Numbered from the stretch's first letter, positions 1 through 8,337 are shown. The stretch: 34,581 nt of DNA from an uncultured Geobacter sp. (GCA_903857795.1 CAIOGM010000159.1:69458-104038); one strand, 5' to 3'. The notes: generated from the letters alone by a model not told the origin. Made by a program: numbers and translations.

Positions 1-1
1 G

Positions 2-379
2 ATCGGCGGGCTGGAACGCCGGGATTCGGAGCTGATCCGGGAAGGGACCACCCTCTACCTGCGGGATCTCTATGATCATACCGTCCAGATCATCGACACG
101 GTGGAGACCTCCCGGGAGATGCTCTCGGGGATGCTCGACATCTACCTCTCCAGCGAGGCCAACCGGACCAACGAGGTGATGAAGGTGCTCACCGTCTACG
201 CCACCATCTTCATGCCCCTGACCTTCATCGTCGGCCTCTACGGGATGAATTTCAAATATATGCCGGAGCTGGAGTGGCGCTGGGGGTATCCCGCAACCCT
301 TCTCCTCATGGCGCTCATCGCCGTGGGGATGATGCTCTATTTCAGGCGGAAGCAGTGGCTCGGCAGAAACTTCCGATGA
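2..379 (+). CDS. corA: CorA-family Mg2+/divalent cation transporter, C-terminal part (cut by window start)
   Basis: The reading frame is open from base 2, so the start lies outside the window. The visible 125 or so residues are the end of a CorA channel: a long amphipathic helix (SEANRTNEVMKVLTVYATIF), then the first membrane helix ending in the family signature YGMN (GMN motif) and a loop MPELEW, then a second membrane helix (TLLLMALIAVGMMLYF) and a short basic tail. In CorA proteins GMN forms the selectivity filter of a homopentameric inner-membrane channel that takes up Mg2+, and in some members Co2+ or Ni2+. Family assignment is firm; the exact metal cannot be read from this fragment. Confidence 0.93.
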   Translation: MGGLERRDSELIREGTTLYLRDLYDHTVQIIDTVETSREMLSGMLDIYLSSEANRTNEVMKVLTVYATIFMPLTFIVGLYGMNFKYMPELEWRWGYPATLLLMALIAVGMMLYFRRKQWLGRNFR

Positions 380-394
380 CCCCGGCACGATTTA

Positions 395-421
395 CCTCAA
401 CCTCAACCTCAACCTCAACCT
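395..421. repeat. CCTCAA hexamer tandem array A
   Basis: Four perfect CCTCAA units plus a partial one fill the gap between the corA stop and the tatD-radical SAM start. On the other strand the unit is TTGAGG, the same unit as in the arrays at 1836-1877 and 8797-8820. The array takes up most of the leader of the following gene, which has no recognisable Shine-Dalgarno sequence. Confidence 0.9.
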
Positions 422-439
422 GTTCCTCCATGTGATCCC

Positions 440-1828
440 ATGACCCCTGCACCCTTTCTCATAGACACCCATGCCCACATCTACGGGCACGAATTTATCG
501 CCGACTTCGACGCCATGCTGGAGCGGGCAACCGCCGCCGGGGTCGGACATCTGGTGGTTATCGGCGCCGACATCGAATCGAGCCTGGCGGCTTGCGAACT
601 GGCCAACCGCCACGACGCCATGAGCTGTGCGGTGGGGATTCACCCCCACGACGCGGGCCGGGTCACGGAGCGCTGCTACGACATCATCCGCTCCCTGGCC
701 ATGGAGAATCCCAAGGTGAGGGCCATCGGCGAGATCGGTCTCGACTTCTATCGGGACCGCTCCCCCAGGGAGGAGCAGGAGCAGGTTTTCCGGCGGTTCA
801 TCTCCCTGGCCCGGGAGCTCTCCCTCCCCATCGTGGTCCACGACCGGGACGCCCATGAACGGGTCATGGCAATTCTTCGGGAGGAGCGGGCGGCGGAGGT
901 CGGCGGAGTGCTCCACTGCTTCTCCGGTGACCTCGCCATGGCCCGGGAGTGCGTGGAGTTGGGGTTTCTCCTCTCCATCCCCGGCACGGTCACCTTCCCC
1001 AACAACGAGGCGTTGCGTGACGTGGTGCGGGGGGTGAAGATCGAACAGCTGCTTCTGGAGACCGATTCCCCCTATCTGGCGCCGGTCCCCTTCCGGGGGA
1101 AACGGAACGAGCCGGCCCATGTCCGGCTCACCGCCGAAAAGGTGGCGGAGCTGAAGGGGCTGTCGCTGGAAGATGTGGCCCGGATCACCACTCTCACTGC
1201 CCGGCGGCTCTTCCGGATCGGTCAGCCGGACCAGTCGGCGGGAATCGCCTACCGAATCAGGGATTCGCTCTACCTCAATATCACCAATCGCTGCTCCAAC
1301 CGCTGCAGCTTCTGTCCCAAGTTCGACGATTTCATGGTGAAGGGGCACCTGCTCCGGCTGGAGCACGAACCGGACGCCGCCGAGGTGCTGGCTGCGGTGC
1401 GCGACCACTCCGGCTATGACGAGGTGGTCTTCTGCGGCTATGGTGAGCCGCTCATCCGGCTCGATCTGGTCAGGGAGGTGGCGGCTGTGCTGAAGGGGGA
1501 GGGGCGGCGGATCAGGATCAACACCGACGGTCAGGCCAATCTGGTCCACGACCGCAACATCCTGCCGGAGTTGGCGGGATTGGTGGACAGCATCTCCGTG
1601 AGCCTCAACGCCGCCGACGCCGTGACCTATGCCCGGCTCTGCAATACCCCCTTCGGAGAGGCGGGCTTCCGGGGGGTCTGCGACTTCCTCATGGAGGCGA
1701 AACAGTATATCCCCTCGGTAACCGCCAGCGCCGTCACTGTGCCGGGGCTTGATGTGGCGGCGGTGCGCCGGCTGGCGGAGTCGCTGGGGGTGGCGTATCG
1801 GGAGCGGGAGTATGCGGAGGTGGGGTAG
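440..1828 (+). CDS. TatD-family metal-dependent hydrolase fused to a radical SAM domain
   Basis: This 462-residue protein joins two enzymes. Residues 1 to about 258 are a TatD-type TIM-barrel hydrolase: metal ligands HAH (H11, H13), E98 in GEIGLDF, H134, H159 in LHCFSGD and D209 in ETDSPYL. TatD proteins are DNases or 3'-5' exonucleases acting on nucleic acids. Residues about 270-462 are a short radical SAM domain with CSNRCSFC (C285, C289, C292), which should hold a [4Fe-4S] cluster, and a GEP motif (GYGEPL). A TatD-linked radical SAM family is known as a neighbour or fusion partner of TatD; its reaction is unknown to me. The ATG at 440 has no good ribosome site because a hexamer array lies upstream. 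The two halves are in one frame with no sign of an error. Confidence 0.9.
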   Translation: MTPAPFLIDTHAHIYGHEFIADFDAMLERATAAGVGHLVVIGADIESSLAACELANRHDAMSCAVGIHPHDAGRVTERCYDIIRSLAMENPKVRAIGEIGLDFYRDRSPREEQEQVFRRFISLARELSLPIVVHDRDAHERVMAILREERAAEVGGVLHCFSGDLAMARECVELGFLLSIPGTVTFPNNEALRDVVRGVKIEQLLLETDSPYLAPVPFRGKRNEPAHVRLTAEKVAELKGLSLEDVARITTLTARRLFRIGQPDQSAGIAYRIRDSLYLNITNRCSNRCSFCPKFDDFMVKGHLLRLEHEPDAAEVLAAVRDHSGYDEVVFCGYGEPLIRLDLVREVAAVLKGEGRRIRINTDGQANLVHDRNILPELAGLVDSISVSLNAADAVTYARLCNTPFGEAGFRGVCDFLMEAKQYIPSVTASAVTVPGLDVAAVRRLAESLGVAYREREYAEVG

Positions 1829-1835
1829 GGAGGCA

Positions 1836-1877
1836 GGTTGAGGCTAAGGTTGAGGTTGAGGTTGAGGTTGAGGTTGA
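1836..1877. repeat. GGTTGA hexamer tandem array B, partly coding
   Basis: Seven GGTTGA units (the second is GGCTAA) lie between two convergent genes. On the minus strand the array is read as the last codons of the histidine kinase, giving a Pro-Gln repeat, and the GGCTAA variant supplies its TAG stop. The left flank (GTAG, one base, GAGGCAGGTTGAG) recurs at array C near 8787, so the arrays look like copies of one element and not independent slippage products. Confidence 0.9.
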
Positions 1878-3043
1878 GAAAGCGGTTCACCGCTCTTGGT
1901 GATCGTGAAGGTGAAGGTCGTCCCTTCCGGTTCCTGGCTGGTGAACTCCACTGCTCCCCTCAGATACCGTTCTCCGAAGAGTCTGGCGCGGTAGGCGCCG
2001 ATCCCCCGCCCGCTCTCCTCTTTGGTGCTGAAGGAGCGCTGAAAGAGCTGGAGCTGTACCTCATCGGAGATTACACCGGGGTTGTTTATGATGAAGGTGA
2101 TGCACTCCTCACTCTTACGGGCGGAAAGGGTGACGCGCTCTCCCATGGAGGTGGCTTCAAGGGCGTTTTCCATGAGGTCACCGAGGATTCGCCGGACAAT
2201 CCGCTGGTCAGTGATCACGGCCCCGGAGGGGACATCGCCGAGGACCAGAATCCGTTCCCGGGCGCGGTCATGGGTGACATAGAAGGCATAGAGAGTGTGC
2301 ATGATCCGGGCTATGGAGACGGTTTCCAGGTACGGTTTGAAGCTCCCCCGTTCCGCGGCGAGGAGTTCCTGCTGTTGCCTGATCCCGTCGATGAGCGCGT
2401 CGGTGAGGTCGACCATGGTCTTCTTGAACCGCTGCTCCTCCTTCGGGTTCAGGGCGCCGTCGGTGAAGAGAAGTTCGGCCACTCCTCCGAGGCCGCAAGC
2501 GGAGGTGATGACATCGTGAAAGAAGATCCGCTCCAGCACCTCGCGCCGCTTCTGTGCGGCGATATCCCGCAGGGAGCAGACCAGCAGCGGATACCCGCCG
2601 ATCTCCACCGGGGTCGTCATGACCATCAGGTCTAAGGCGCTGCTGCTGTCGGCGCCGATGGTGATCCGGCACTCCCGGGAAGCCTGCCGGTTTTCGTGCA
2701 GCGCCTCCAGGATGGAGCCGACGGCGCCGCAGCTGTAGCAGCTGGCGCCGGTGCCGCAGCCGTCGGGACCGGCGTCGGAGTGGATGCACCCCAGGGCCTC
2801 GCCGGGGCGTTTTCCAAGGACCAGCCAGGGATCGCTGATCCCGAAGGTCCGCAGGAGGGCGTGGTTGACCGCCAGGATCTGACGCCGGGGATTGAGCACC
2901 AGGACAAAGTCTGGCATGGCCTCGATCATCTGGGCCATGACATCGCTCAGGCTGATGACCTGCCGCATGAGTTCGATCTCCTCCGGTTCGGCCCGGGAGG
3001 CAAATCTCAGGCTGCTCTCCGCCGCGGATTCATGCCGGTCCAT
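1844..3043 (-). CDS. PAS-domain sensor histidine kinase
   Basis: A 399-residue soluble sensor kinase. Residues about 36-160 form a PAS domain carrying a cysteine group (C86, C96, C102, C105), a pattern that could bind metal or sense redox. A phospho-acceptor segment with FFHD follows (H176 is the candidate histidine). The GHKL ATPase domain has an N box (DLMENALEA, N293), an F-box-like FQRSFSTKE and a G box GRGIGA at 345-350. There are no membrane helices, so the signal is probably cytoplasmic. The ATG has a good AGGAGAG site and overlaps the end of the upstream SRPBCC gene by 14 bases, which suggests translational coupling. No response regulator is adjacent. The last ten residues are a Pro-Gln repeat made by the hexamer array and are unlikely to be functional. 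Confidence 0.9.
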   Translation of the reverse strand: MDRHESAAESSLRFASRAEPEEIELMRQVISLSDVMAQMIEAMPDFVLVLNPRRQILAVNHALLRTFGISDPWLVLGKRPGEALGCIHSDAGPDGCGTGASCYSCGAVGSILEALHENRQASRECRITIGADSSSALDLMVMTTPVEIGGYPLLVCSLRDIAAQKRREVLERIFFHDVITSACGLGGVAELLFTDGALNPKEEQRFKKTMVDLTDALIDGIRQQQELLAAERGSFKPYLETVSIARIMHTLYAFYVTHDRARERILVLGDVPSGAVITDQRIVRRILGDLMENALEATSMGERVTLSARKSEECITFIINNPGVISDEVQLQLFQRSFSTKEESGRGIGAYRARLFGERYLRGAVEFTSQEPEGTTFTFTITKSGEPLSQPQPQPQPQP

Positions 3044-3518
3044 GTCTCTCTCCTTTTTTCCCCTCTGTCCAGCTCATCGTCTTGAGGCGCTTTTGCCGGA
3101 AATCGAAGATCTCCCGCACCCTGCGTGTCACCAACGGGGCAGCCAGAGCGCCCGCCGTACCGAACGGGAGCATATAGCTGACCAGGTCACGCATCTCGAC
3201 GCCGCCGGGGAGCTCCCGGAAATGATGCTGGTGGTGCCAGAAGCGGTAGGGGCCGAAGCGCTGCTCGTCCACGAAAAAATGCGGTTCATTGATATGGGTA
3301 ATCTCCGTGATCCAGCTAACCCTGGTCAGGGGGAACGGCCGCACCGTATAGCTAGCGATCATCCCCGGGTGCATCCGCTCCGGCAGGGGGGAGACGACGG
3401 AGAAGCCGAGCCACGGTGGTGTGATCAGCGGAAGGTTTCGCGGGTCGGAGAAAAAGGCCCAGGCGCTCTCGATCTTCGCGGGGAGGAGTTGGGTTCGTTC
3501 TAGCTGGTACAGACGCAT
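3030..3518 (-). CDS. SRPBCC (START/Bet v1-like) ligand-binding family protein
   Basis: About 162 residues starting MRLYQLERTQ. The opening (a strand, then AWAFFSDPRNLPLITPPWLGF) and the later EMRDLVSYMLPFG are typical of SRPBCC domains of the cyclase/dehydrase type, which hold a hydrophobic ligand in a deep cavity. The ligand is unknown. The frame is open further upstream, but a start at 3626 would fall inside the predicted -35 box, so I chose the ATG at 3518; the ATG at 3557 is also possible. Neither has a strong ribosome site. The gene is first in a two-gene operon with the PAS kinase. Confidence 0.82.
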   Translation of the reverse strand: MRLYQLERTQLLPAKIESAWAFFSDPRNLPLITPPWLGFSVVSPLPERMHPGMIASYTVRPFPLTRVSWITEITHINEPHFFVDEQRFGPYRFWHHQHHFRELPGGVEMRDLVSYMLPFGTAGALAAPLVTRRVREIFDFRQKRLKTMSWTEGKKGERHGPA

Positions 3519-3597
3519 ATCGGTCTCTGGAGGATGACGGCGCAACGCCGCGGTCATGGGAAGGGGGCCTACTACCTGAAATGGTTTATTTTTCGTG

Positions 3598-3626
3598 ATT
3601 ATAGATACTTCCCCGAGTGGATGCAA
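3598..3626 (-). promoter_or_regulatory. Sigma-70-type promoter for the SRPBCC-kinase operon
   Basis: On the minus strand a -35 box TTGCAT (3621-3626) is followed after 17 bases by a perfect -10 box TATAAT (3598-3603). The expected start of transcription is near 3591, upstream of the SRPBCC ATG. Confidence 0.72.
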
Positions 3627-3703
3627 CAGGTTTTACGCCGGATCATGGGGAGCGGCGGCGTTACAGGGTGGAGAGAGTCCGCCATTTTTCAGGAGGAGTC
3701 AGC

Positions 3704-5569
3704 ATGTCCGTAACCATCAGGATTCTGCCCGAGCAGATCACCAACAAGATTGCCGCCGGCGAGGTGGTGGAGCGTCCCGCATCGGTGGTGAAGGAGCTGG
3801 TGGAGAACGCCCTGGACGCCGGGGGGAGCGACATCACCGTGGAGATCGAGTCCGGGGGGAAGCGGCTCATCCGGGTGACCGATGACGGCCACGGCATGTC
3901 CCGCGAGGATGCCCTCCTCTCCTTGGAGCGTCACGCCACCAGCAAGATCTCCACGGACGGCGACCTTTTCACCCTTACTTCCCTCGGGTTCAGGGGGGAA
4001 GCGCTCCCCTCCATCGCCTCGATCTCGCGGCTCACCCTGGCCACCAGGGTGGAGGAGAGTATCGAGGGGACCGAGATCTACGTGGAGGGGGGGCGGGTCA
4101 GGGAGGTCAAATCGTGCGGCATGGCCAGGGGAACGGTGATCACCGTCAGGAACATCTTCTTCAACACCCCGGCGCGGCTCAAGTTCCTCCGGAGCGGCGA
4201 TACCGAGGGGGGGCATGTGGGAGAGTTCCTGAACCGGCTGGCGTTGTCGCGGCCGGAGGTCCGGTTCACCTTCATCAGCGACGGCAAGGTCAGCTTCACG
4301 CTGGGGAAGGGGGGGCTCAAGGCGCGGGCGGCGGCGCTCCTGGGGGCAAAGATCGCCGAGGGGCTCTATCCGGTCGAGTTTCGGGAAGGGGAGTGTACGG
4401 TGTCCGGGCTGGCGGGGCGCCCCGAGGCGAATCGCTCCACCCCCGGGCTCGTCTACACCTACATCAATGGCCGGTTCATTCGGGACCGGGTGGTGCAGCA
4501 TGCGGTGCTGCAGGCGTACCGGACCCTCCTGGAGCGGGGACGGTACCCCGTGGTGGCGCTCTTCATCCGCCTCCCCCCCTCTGAGGTGGACGTCAATGTT
4601 CACCCCACCAAGCACGAGGTCCGGTTCCGGAATCAGGGAGAGGTCCACGACATCATCCAGCGGGGGGTGGAATCGGTCCTGCGGGGGACGCCGTGGGTGC
4701 AGAAGGGGTTCGAGGTTCAGGGTTCAGGGTTCAAGGTTCAAGGTTTGGGGAGTGGGGGAAAGGGGGAGATGGGGGATGGGGCGCTCCCTGCTCCGCCGGC
4801 GGCGGAGCTCTCCGTGAGCGAGGCGCGGCGACAGTCGGTTCGGGAGAGCCTGGCCGCATACCGGCCGCCTCAGGAGCCATCGCCATCGTTCAATTTCCCT
4901 CCGGCCAGCCGGGTCGCTCCTCCGGAGCTTCCGACTGCTCTTCCCCCTCCGGAGTCACCGCCGGCGGCAGGGGCGGGGGGGGTGCCCGGGTTTTTCTCCA
5001 CCCTCACCGTGATCGGCCAATTTCATGCTTCCTACCTCCTCTGTCAGGAGGGGGAGAATCTGCTGCTCATCGACCAGCACGCGGCCCATGAGCGGGTCGC
5101 CTTTGAACGGCTTCGCAGCCAGCTCCGGTCGGGAAAGGTCGCCTCCCAGGGGCTTCTCTTCCCGGAGACGGTGGAGTTTACCTTCGGTGAAGCGGCCGCC
5201 ATCAGGGAGCACCGGGAGGAGCTGGAGCGGCTCGGTTTCGACCTTGAGCCGTTTGGCGGCGCCACTTGGTTGCTGAAGGAGATCCCTTGTCTCCTCTCCG
5301 GAGGGGAGTCTGTCCCGACGTTGCGGGATATTCTCGAGGAGCTGCGAGGGGTGGGGAGGAGTCGGGCCTTCAGCGACGTGGCGGAGGAGACGCTGACCAC
5401 TATCGCCTGTCACAGCGTGGTGCGGGGGAAGCGGATCCTGAGCCGGCCCGAGATAGCAGCGCTCTTTGCCCAGATGGACGAGGCCGGTTTCGCCGCCAAC
5501 TGCCCTCATGGGAGGCCGGTCTACAAGTCGCTGTCGCTGGGGGAGATAGAGAAGATGTTCAAGCGGTGA
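3704..5569 (+). CDS. mutL: DNA mismatch repair protein MutL
   Basis: A 621-residue MutL. The N-terminal GHKL ATPase has VENALDAG (E34, N35), DDGHGM and GFRGEAL. After residue 300 come the transducer end and a Pro-rich linker, then the dimerisation/endonuclease domain with the metal-binding motif DQHAAHERVAFE (residues 457-468), ACHSVVRG near 568 and CPHGRP near 600. These endonuclease motifs mean this MutL should nick DNA itself, as in bacteria without MutH. The ATG at 3704 has a strong AGGAGGAG site. No mutS is near. The linker (residues about 337-349) is encoded by a tandem heptamer array whose unit is not a multiple of three, so slippage there would inactivate the gene. Confidence 0.96.
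   Translation: MSVTIRILPEQITNKIAAGEVVERPASVVKELVENALDAGGSDITVEIESGGKRLIRVTDDGHGMSREDALLSLERHATSKISTDGDLFTLTSLGFRGEALPSIASISRLTLATRVEESIEGTEIYVEGGRVREVKSCGMARGTVITVRNIFFNTPARLKFLRSGDTEGGHVGEFLNRLALSRPEVRFTFISDGKVSFTLGKGGLKARAAALLGAKIAEGLYPVEFREGECTVSGLAGRPEANRSTPGLVYTYINGRFIRDRVVQHAVLQAYRTLLERGRYPVVALFIRLPPSEVDVNVHPTKHEVRFRNQGEVHDIIQRGVESVLRGTPWVQKGFEVQGSGFKVQGLGSGGKGEMGDGALPAPPAAELSVSEARRQSVRESLAAYRPPQEPSPSFNFPPASRVAPPELPTALPPPESPPAAGAGGVPGFFSTLTVIGQFHASYLLCQEGENLLLIDQHAAHERVAFERLRSQLRSGKVASQGLLFPETVEFTFGEAAAIREHREELERLGFDLEPFGGATWLLKEIPCLLSGGESVPTLRDILEELRGVGRSRAFSDVAEETLTTIACHSVVRGKRILSRPEIAALFAQMDEAGFAANCPHGRPVYKSLSLGEIEKMFKR
4714..4745. repeat. GGTTCAG/GGTTCAA heptamer array inside mutL
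   Basis: Two GGTTCAG units, two GGTTCAA units and a partial GGTT lie head to tail in the mutL linker. The same unit in the opposite orientation makes up the larger array just after mutL. Confidence 0.92.
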
Positions 5570-5577
5570 CCTGATAA

Positions 5578-5690
5578 CCCAGAACCCAGAACCTTGAACC
5601 TTGAACCCAGAAACCCAGAATCCGGAACCCGGAACCCGGAACCCGGAACCCAGAACCCAGAACTTTGAACCCAGAACCTAGAACCCTGCC
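5578..5690. repeat. AGAACCC-type heptamer array between mutL and the coiled-coil gene
   Basis: About 15 imperfect 7-base units, variants of AGAACCC, TTGAACC and GGAACCC, fill the space between the two convergent genes. The last units contain the stop codon and final codons of the coiled-coil gene (stop at 5678-5680). A simple hairpin terminator was not found here. Confidence 0.88.
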
Positions 5691-8188
5691 TTTAACACCT
5701 GGATTTTGCCCAGCTCCCTCTGGCGTGCAACGGGCTCCTCACTGAGCGGGAGCGGGTCGATGATATAGCCGACCATCTCCAGGAAGCCGATGGCGTCCTG
5801 GACCATCCGGGCGTAGTCGGCAGGTGTTTCGGGCTGACTGTCAGGACAGTAGATGAGCGGGCGCTTGCTTTCGGTGAGGAAGAGCGCGATTTCCACCGTC
5901 ATCCGGTCGTTCCTGAAGAGCGAACAGACGTAGCCGATGCATCCTTGCATGGGATATCCCTCGGGGGCCATTCGGGATACGTTGGCGCAGCGGTAGATCT
6001 CCATGATGTCTTCAGGGAGCCGGTATTCGATGGCTTCCCGCGACCGGTCAAAGCTGAAGATGATCGTCGCTTCCCGGGAGACGCCGAAACCGCCGAAGCC
6101 GGCGCCGCCGAAACCGATGTCTCCTCCCCCGGTTCCGAATGGATCGGCATCGAACCCGGCCAGGGGGCTGCATCTTTCCGGGGGGGTGAAGGAGGGGAGA
6201 GCCGTTCCCGTTGAGGCGGGGAACCCTTCATCTTCCCGCCACCTCCTGATGTCATCGACTTCCGGCGGTCGCCGCGCCGCGATCTCCTCCTCCAGCCGGA
6301 GCTTTTCCGCTTCGATTTCGGCGATCCTTCCCCGGGCGGAGCGCTCCGCCTGGCGAGTCTCGGCAAGCAGCAGCTCCAGCTCCGCCCGTTCCGCGGCGAG
6401 CCGTTCCCGGTACTGCTGCTCTGCGATGGTCCACTCCCGTGACTGCCGCTCGATCTCCGCCAGGAGCTCCTCTTTTGCCGACTGCTCGCGGTGAGCCTCC
6501 TCCCGTGCGAGCCGCTCTGCCAGGGACTTCTCGGCGAGGAGCCGTTGGGCCTCCCTCATCTCGGCGCTCAACTTCTTGCGCTCCTCCTGTTCGATGGCGA
6601 CCTGTTCCCAGCCGCATCGTTCGGAGAGAATCTTCTCCTCCAGCAGGAGCCCCATCTCCGCATGTTCCGCGATCAGTCGCACCAGCTCCGCCTGCGCCGT
6701 CGCCGCATGGTGTTGGGCTTCCTGTTCCGCCAGCACCTTCTCCTGCAGGAGCCGTTCGATCTCGGCCTTTTCCAGCGCGAGCCGATCCCAACGTGCCTGC
6801 TCCCGCTCCGCCTGCTCCCGGGCCAGCCGCTCCGAGTCGGCTTTCTCGGCGGCGAGCCGCTCATCGAGGAGCCGTTCCCGCTGGAGCTGTTCGCCGGCGG
6901 CGCGCAGCAGTGCACGTTGATCGGCTTCAGCCCGCTCGGCCAGGAGCCGTTCCATCTCCCCTTTTTCGGCTGAGAGCCGTTCCTTTTCCGCCTGTTCCAG
7001 CGCCGCCTTTTGGTGGGCTTGCCGCTCTGCTTCAACCCGTTCGGCAAGGAGCCGCTCCATTTCTGATTTTTCAACGGCGAGTCGCTGTCGCTCCTCCTTT
7101 TCGGCCCTGGTTCGTTCCCGATTCTGCTGCTCGGCCTCGGCCGTGATGGCGGCGATCCGTTCCGCCGCCAGTCGCTGCAGTTCGGCGGATTCTGCCGCGG
7201 CTCGCGCCCGAGCCAACCGCTCGGCCTCTGCCGTCTCGGCCAGGAGCCGTTCCATGTCGGTTTTTTCAGCGGCGAGGCGCTCCCTTTCGACCTGTTCGGC
7301 CTCCGCTTTTTCCCGGGCGAGTCGCTCGGCCTCACTCTTCTCGGCCAGGAGCCGTTCATAACGGAGCTTCTCGACCGCAACCAGCTCCTGCTCTGCCAGA
7401 AGCAGCTGTTGCGCGATGATGGCCTGTTCGCGGGAGTGACGCTCGGTCTCCGCCAGCTGCGCCATCTCTTCACTCTGACGTTTCAGCTCGTAGAGTGGCC
7501 CACCCCGGGGTTGCTGCTCGGCTGTTCCCGGCCCCGATGAAAATGTCTGCCTGGCAGCGGCGGAGTGCGGCTGGGCGGCGAGAGCCGCGCGCCCTGCCAG
7601 TATCCTGGCGGCCCGTTCCGCCAGAGTCCTGGCTGCCTTCGATTTTTCCGCAGCGAGTCGCTCCCGTTCGTTCGTCCGGTTCTCATCGCTCTCTCCGGGG
7701 ATCTCTCCAGAGTCACCCCCTGTCCGGCCGGGGAGGGAGATTCCGGTTTCCTGGCTGTTTTTCATTGCCTGCTGCTGTGCCGCCATTTTCCGGGAGGCTT
7801 TCTTGACCGGGTCGGGAGGCCGGACGATGCGGGTATCCCGGAGAACAACCTCGCGCAGCGCCTTGCTGAAGCTGAGATTGACCTTTTCCAAGGTGTAGCC
7901 GAAGGCGGTAAGGAAGTCGCTTCCCTCCTGGATCAGCCGGGCCTGGTCGATGGACTCTGCAGGGTTCCGGTCGGCCGCATAGATGAGACCCCGCCGGGTG
8001 TCGAGGAGATAGAGCGCCGCATGGACCCTTGTGTTCTCCTCTTCCCGGTCAACGCAGAGGTACCCCCGACACTGTTCGGCGCCGTAACCCGGGAGGTCGA
8101 GCCTCAGCGGCGCCGAGGAGCGGTAGAGTTCCAGAATGTCGGACTCATCGGCTTCTATGAAGGAGTGTGATCTGTTCAGTACGAACAT
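5678..8188 (-). CDS. Long coiled-coil protein with related globular domains at both ends
   Basis: I do not recognise this 836-residue protein. Residues 1 to about 115 form a globular domain. Residues about 205-640 are an almost unbroken charged helix full of repeats such as RLLAEKAEAERLA, rich in Glu, Ala, Arg and Leu, predicted to be a very long coiled coil. The last 130 or so residues are a second globular domain that resembles the first: both have a strand, ILELYR or IMEIYR, GYLC or GYVC, ALYLL or ALFLT, GLIY or PLIY, an acidic/Pro stretch, then ARLIQ or ARMVQ with FLTAFGY or FLEMVGY. No signal peptide or membrane helix is seen. I chose the ATG at 8188 because it begins the domain; the frame is open to a GTG at 8251. 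A structural or scaffolding role is possible but not shown. Confidence 0.8.
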   Translation of the reverse strand: MFVLNRSHSFIEADESDILELYRSSAPLRLDLPGYGAEQCRGYLCVDREEENTRVHAALYLLDTRRGLIYAADRNPAESIDQARLIQEGSDFLTAFGYTLEKVNLSFSKALREVVLRDTRIVRPPDPVKKASRKMAAQQQAMKNSQETGISLPGRTGGDSGEIPGESDENRTNERERLAAEKSKAARTLAERAARILAGRAALAAQPHSAAARQTFSSGPGTAEQQPRGGPLYELKRQSEEMAQLAETERHSREQAIIAQQLLLAEQELVAVEKLRYERLLAEKSEAERLAREKAEAEQVERERLAAEKTDMERLLAETAEAERLARARAAAESAELQRLAAERIAAITAEAEQQNRERTRAEKEERQRLAVEKSEMERLLAERVEAERQAHQKAALEQAEKERLSAEKGEMERLLAERAEADQRALLRAAGEQLQRERLLDERLAAEKADSERLAREQAEREQARWDRLALEKAEIERLLQEKVLAEQEAQHHAATAQAELVRLIAEHAEMGLLLEEKILSERCGWEQVAIEQEERKKLSAEMREAQRLLAEKSLAERLAREEAHREQSAKEELLAEIERQSREWTIAEQQYRERLAAERAELELLLAETRQAERSARGRIAEIEAEKLRLEEEIAARRPPEVDDIRRWREDEGFPASTGTALPSFTPPERCSPLAGFDADPFGTGGGDIGFGGAGFGGFGVSREATIIFSFDRSREAIEYRLPEDIMEIYRCANVSRMAPEGYPMQGCIGYVCSLFRNDRMTVEIALFLTESKRPLIYCPDSQPETPADYARMVQDAIGFLEMVGYIIDPLPLSEEPVARQRELGKIQVLKAGF

Positions 8189-8337
8189 GGCCGGCTGCTC
8201 AATTTCTGCGGGGTAGGGGGGCCAAATGACCGGGTGCGCGATGCGGAGCACTTCTGGCGCCGGTGGTGGTCACCAATAACCTAATTAAAAGCAAAAAGAG
8301 TGCCAGCTTCACCGGTCGGCGTCGGTGTTCCTGCTCC

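Noticed and set aside
1838-2635. Long plus-strand frame opposite the PAS kinase
   Set aside because: It is the antisense of a clear histidine kinase, begins inside a hexamer array, and its translation is low in complexity with no domain.
5945-7806. Several plus-strand frames opposite the coiled-coil gene
   Set aside because: They are Arg/Pro/Ser-rich products of the repetitive coding strand and have no ribosome sites or domains.
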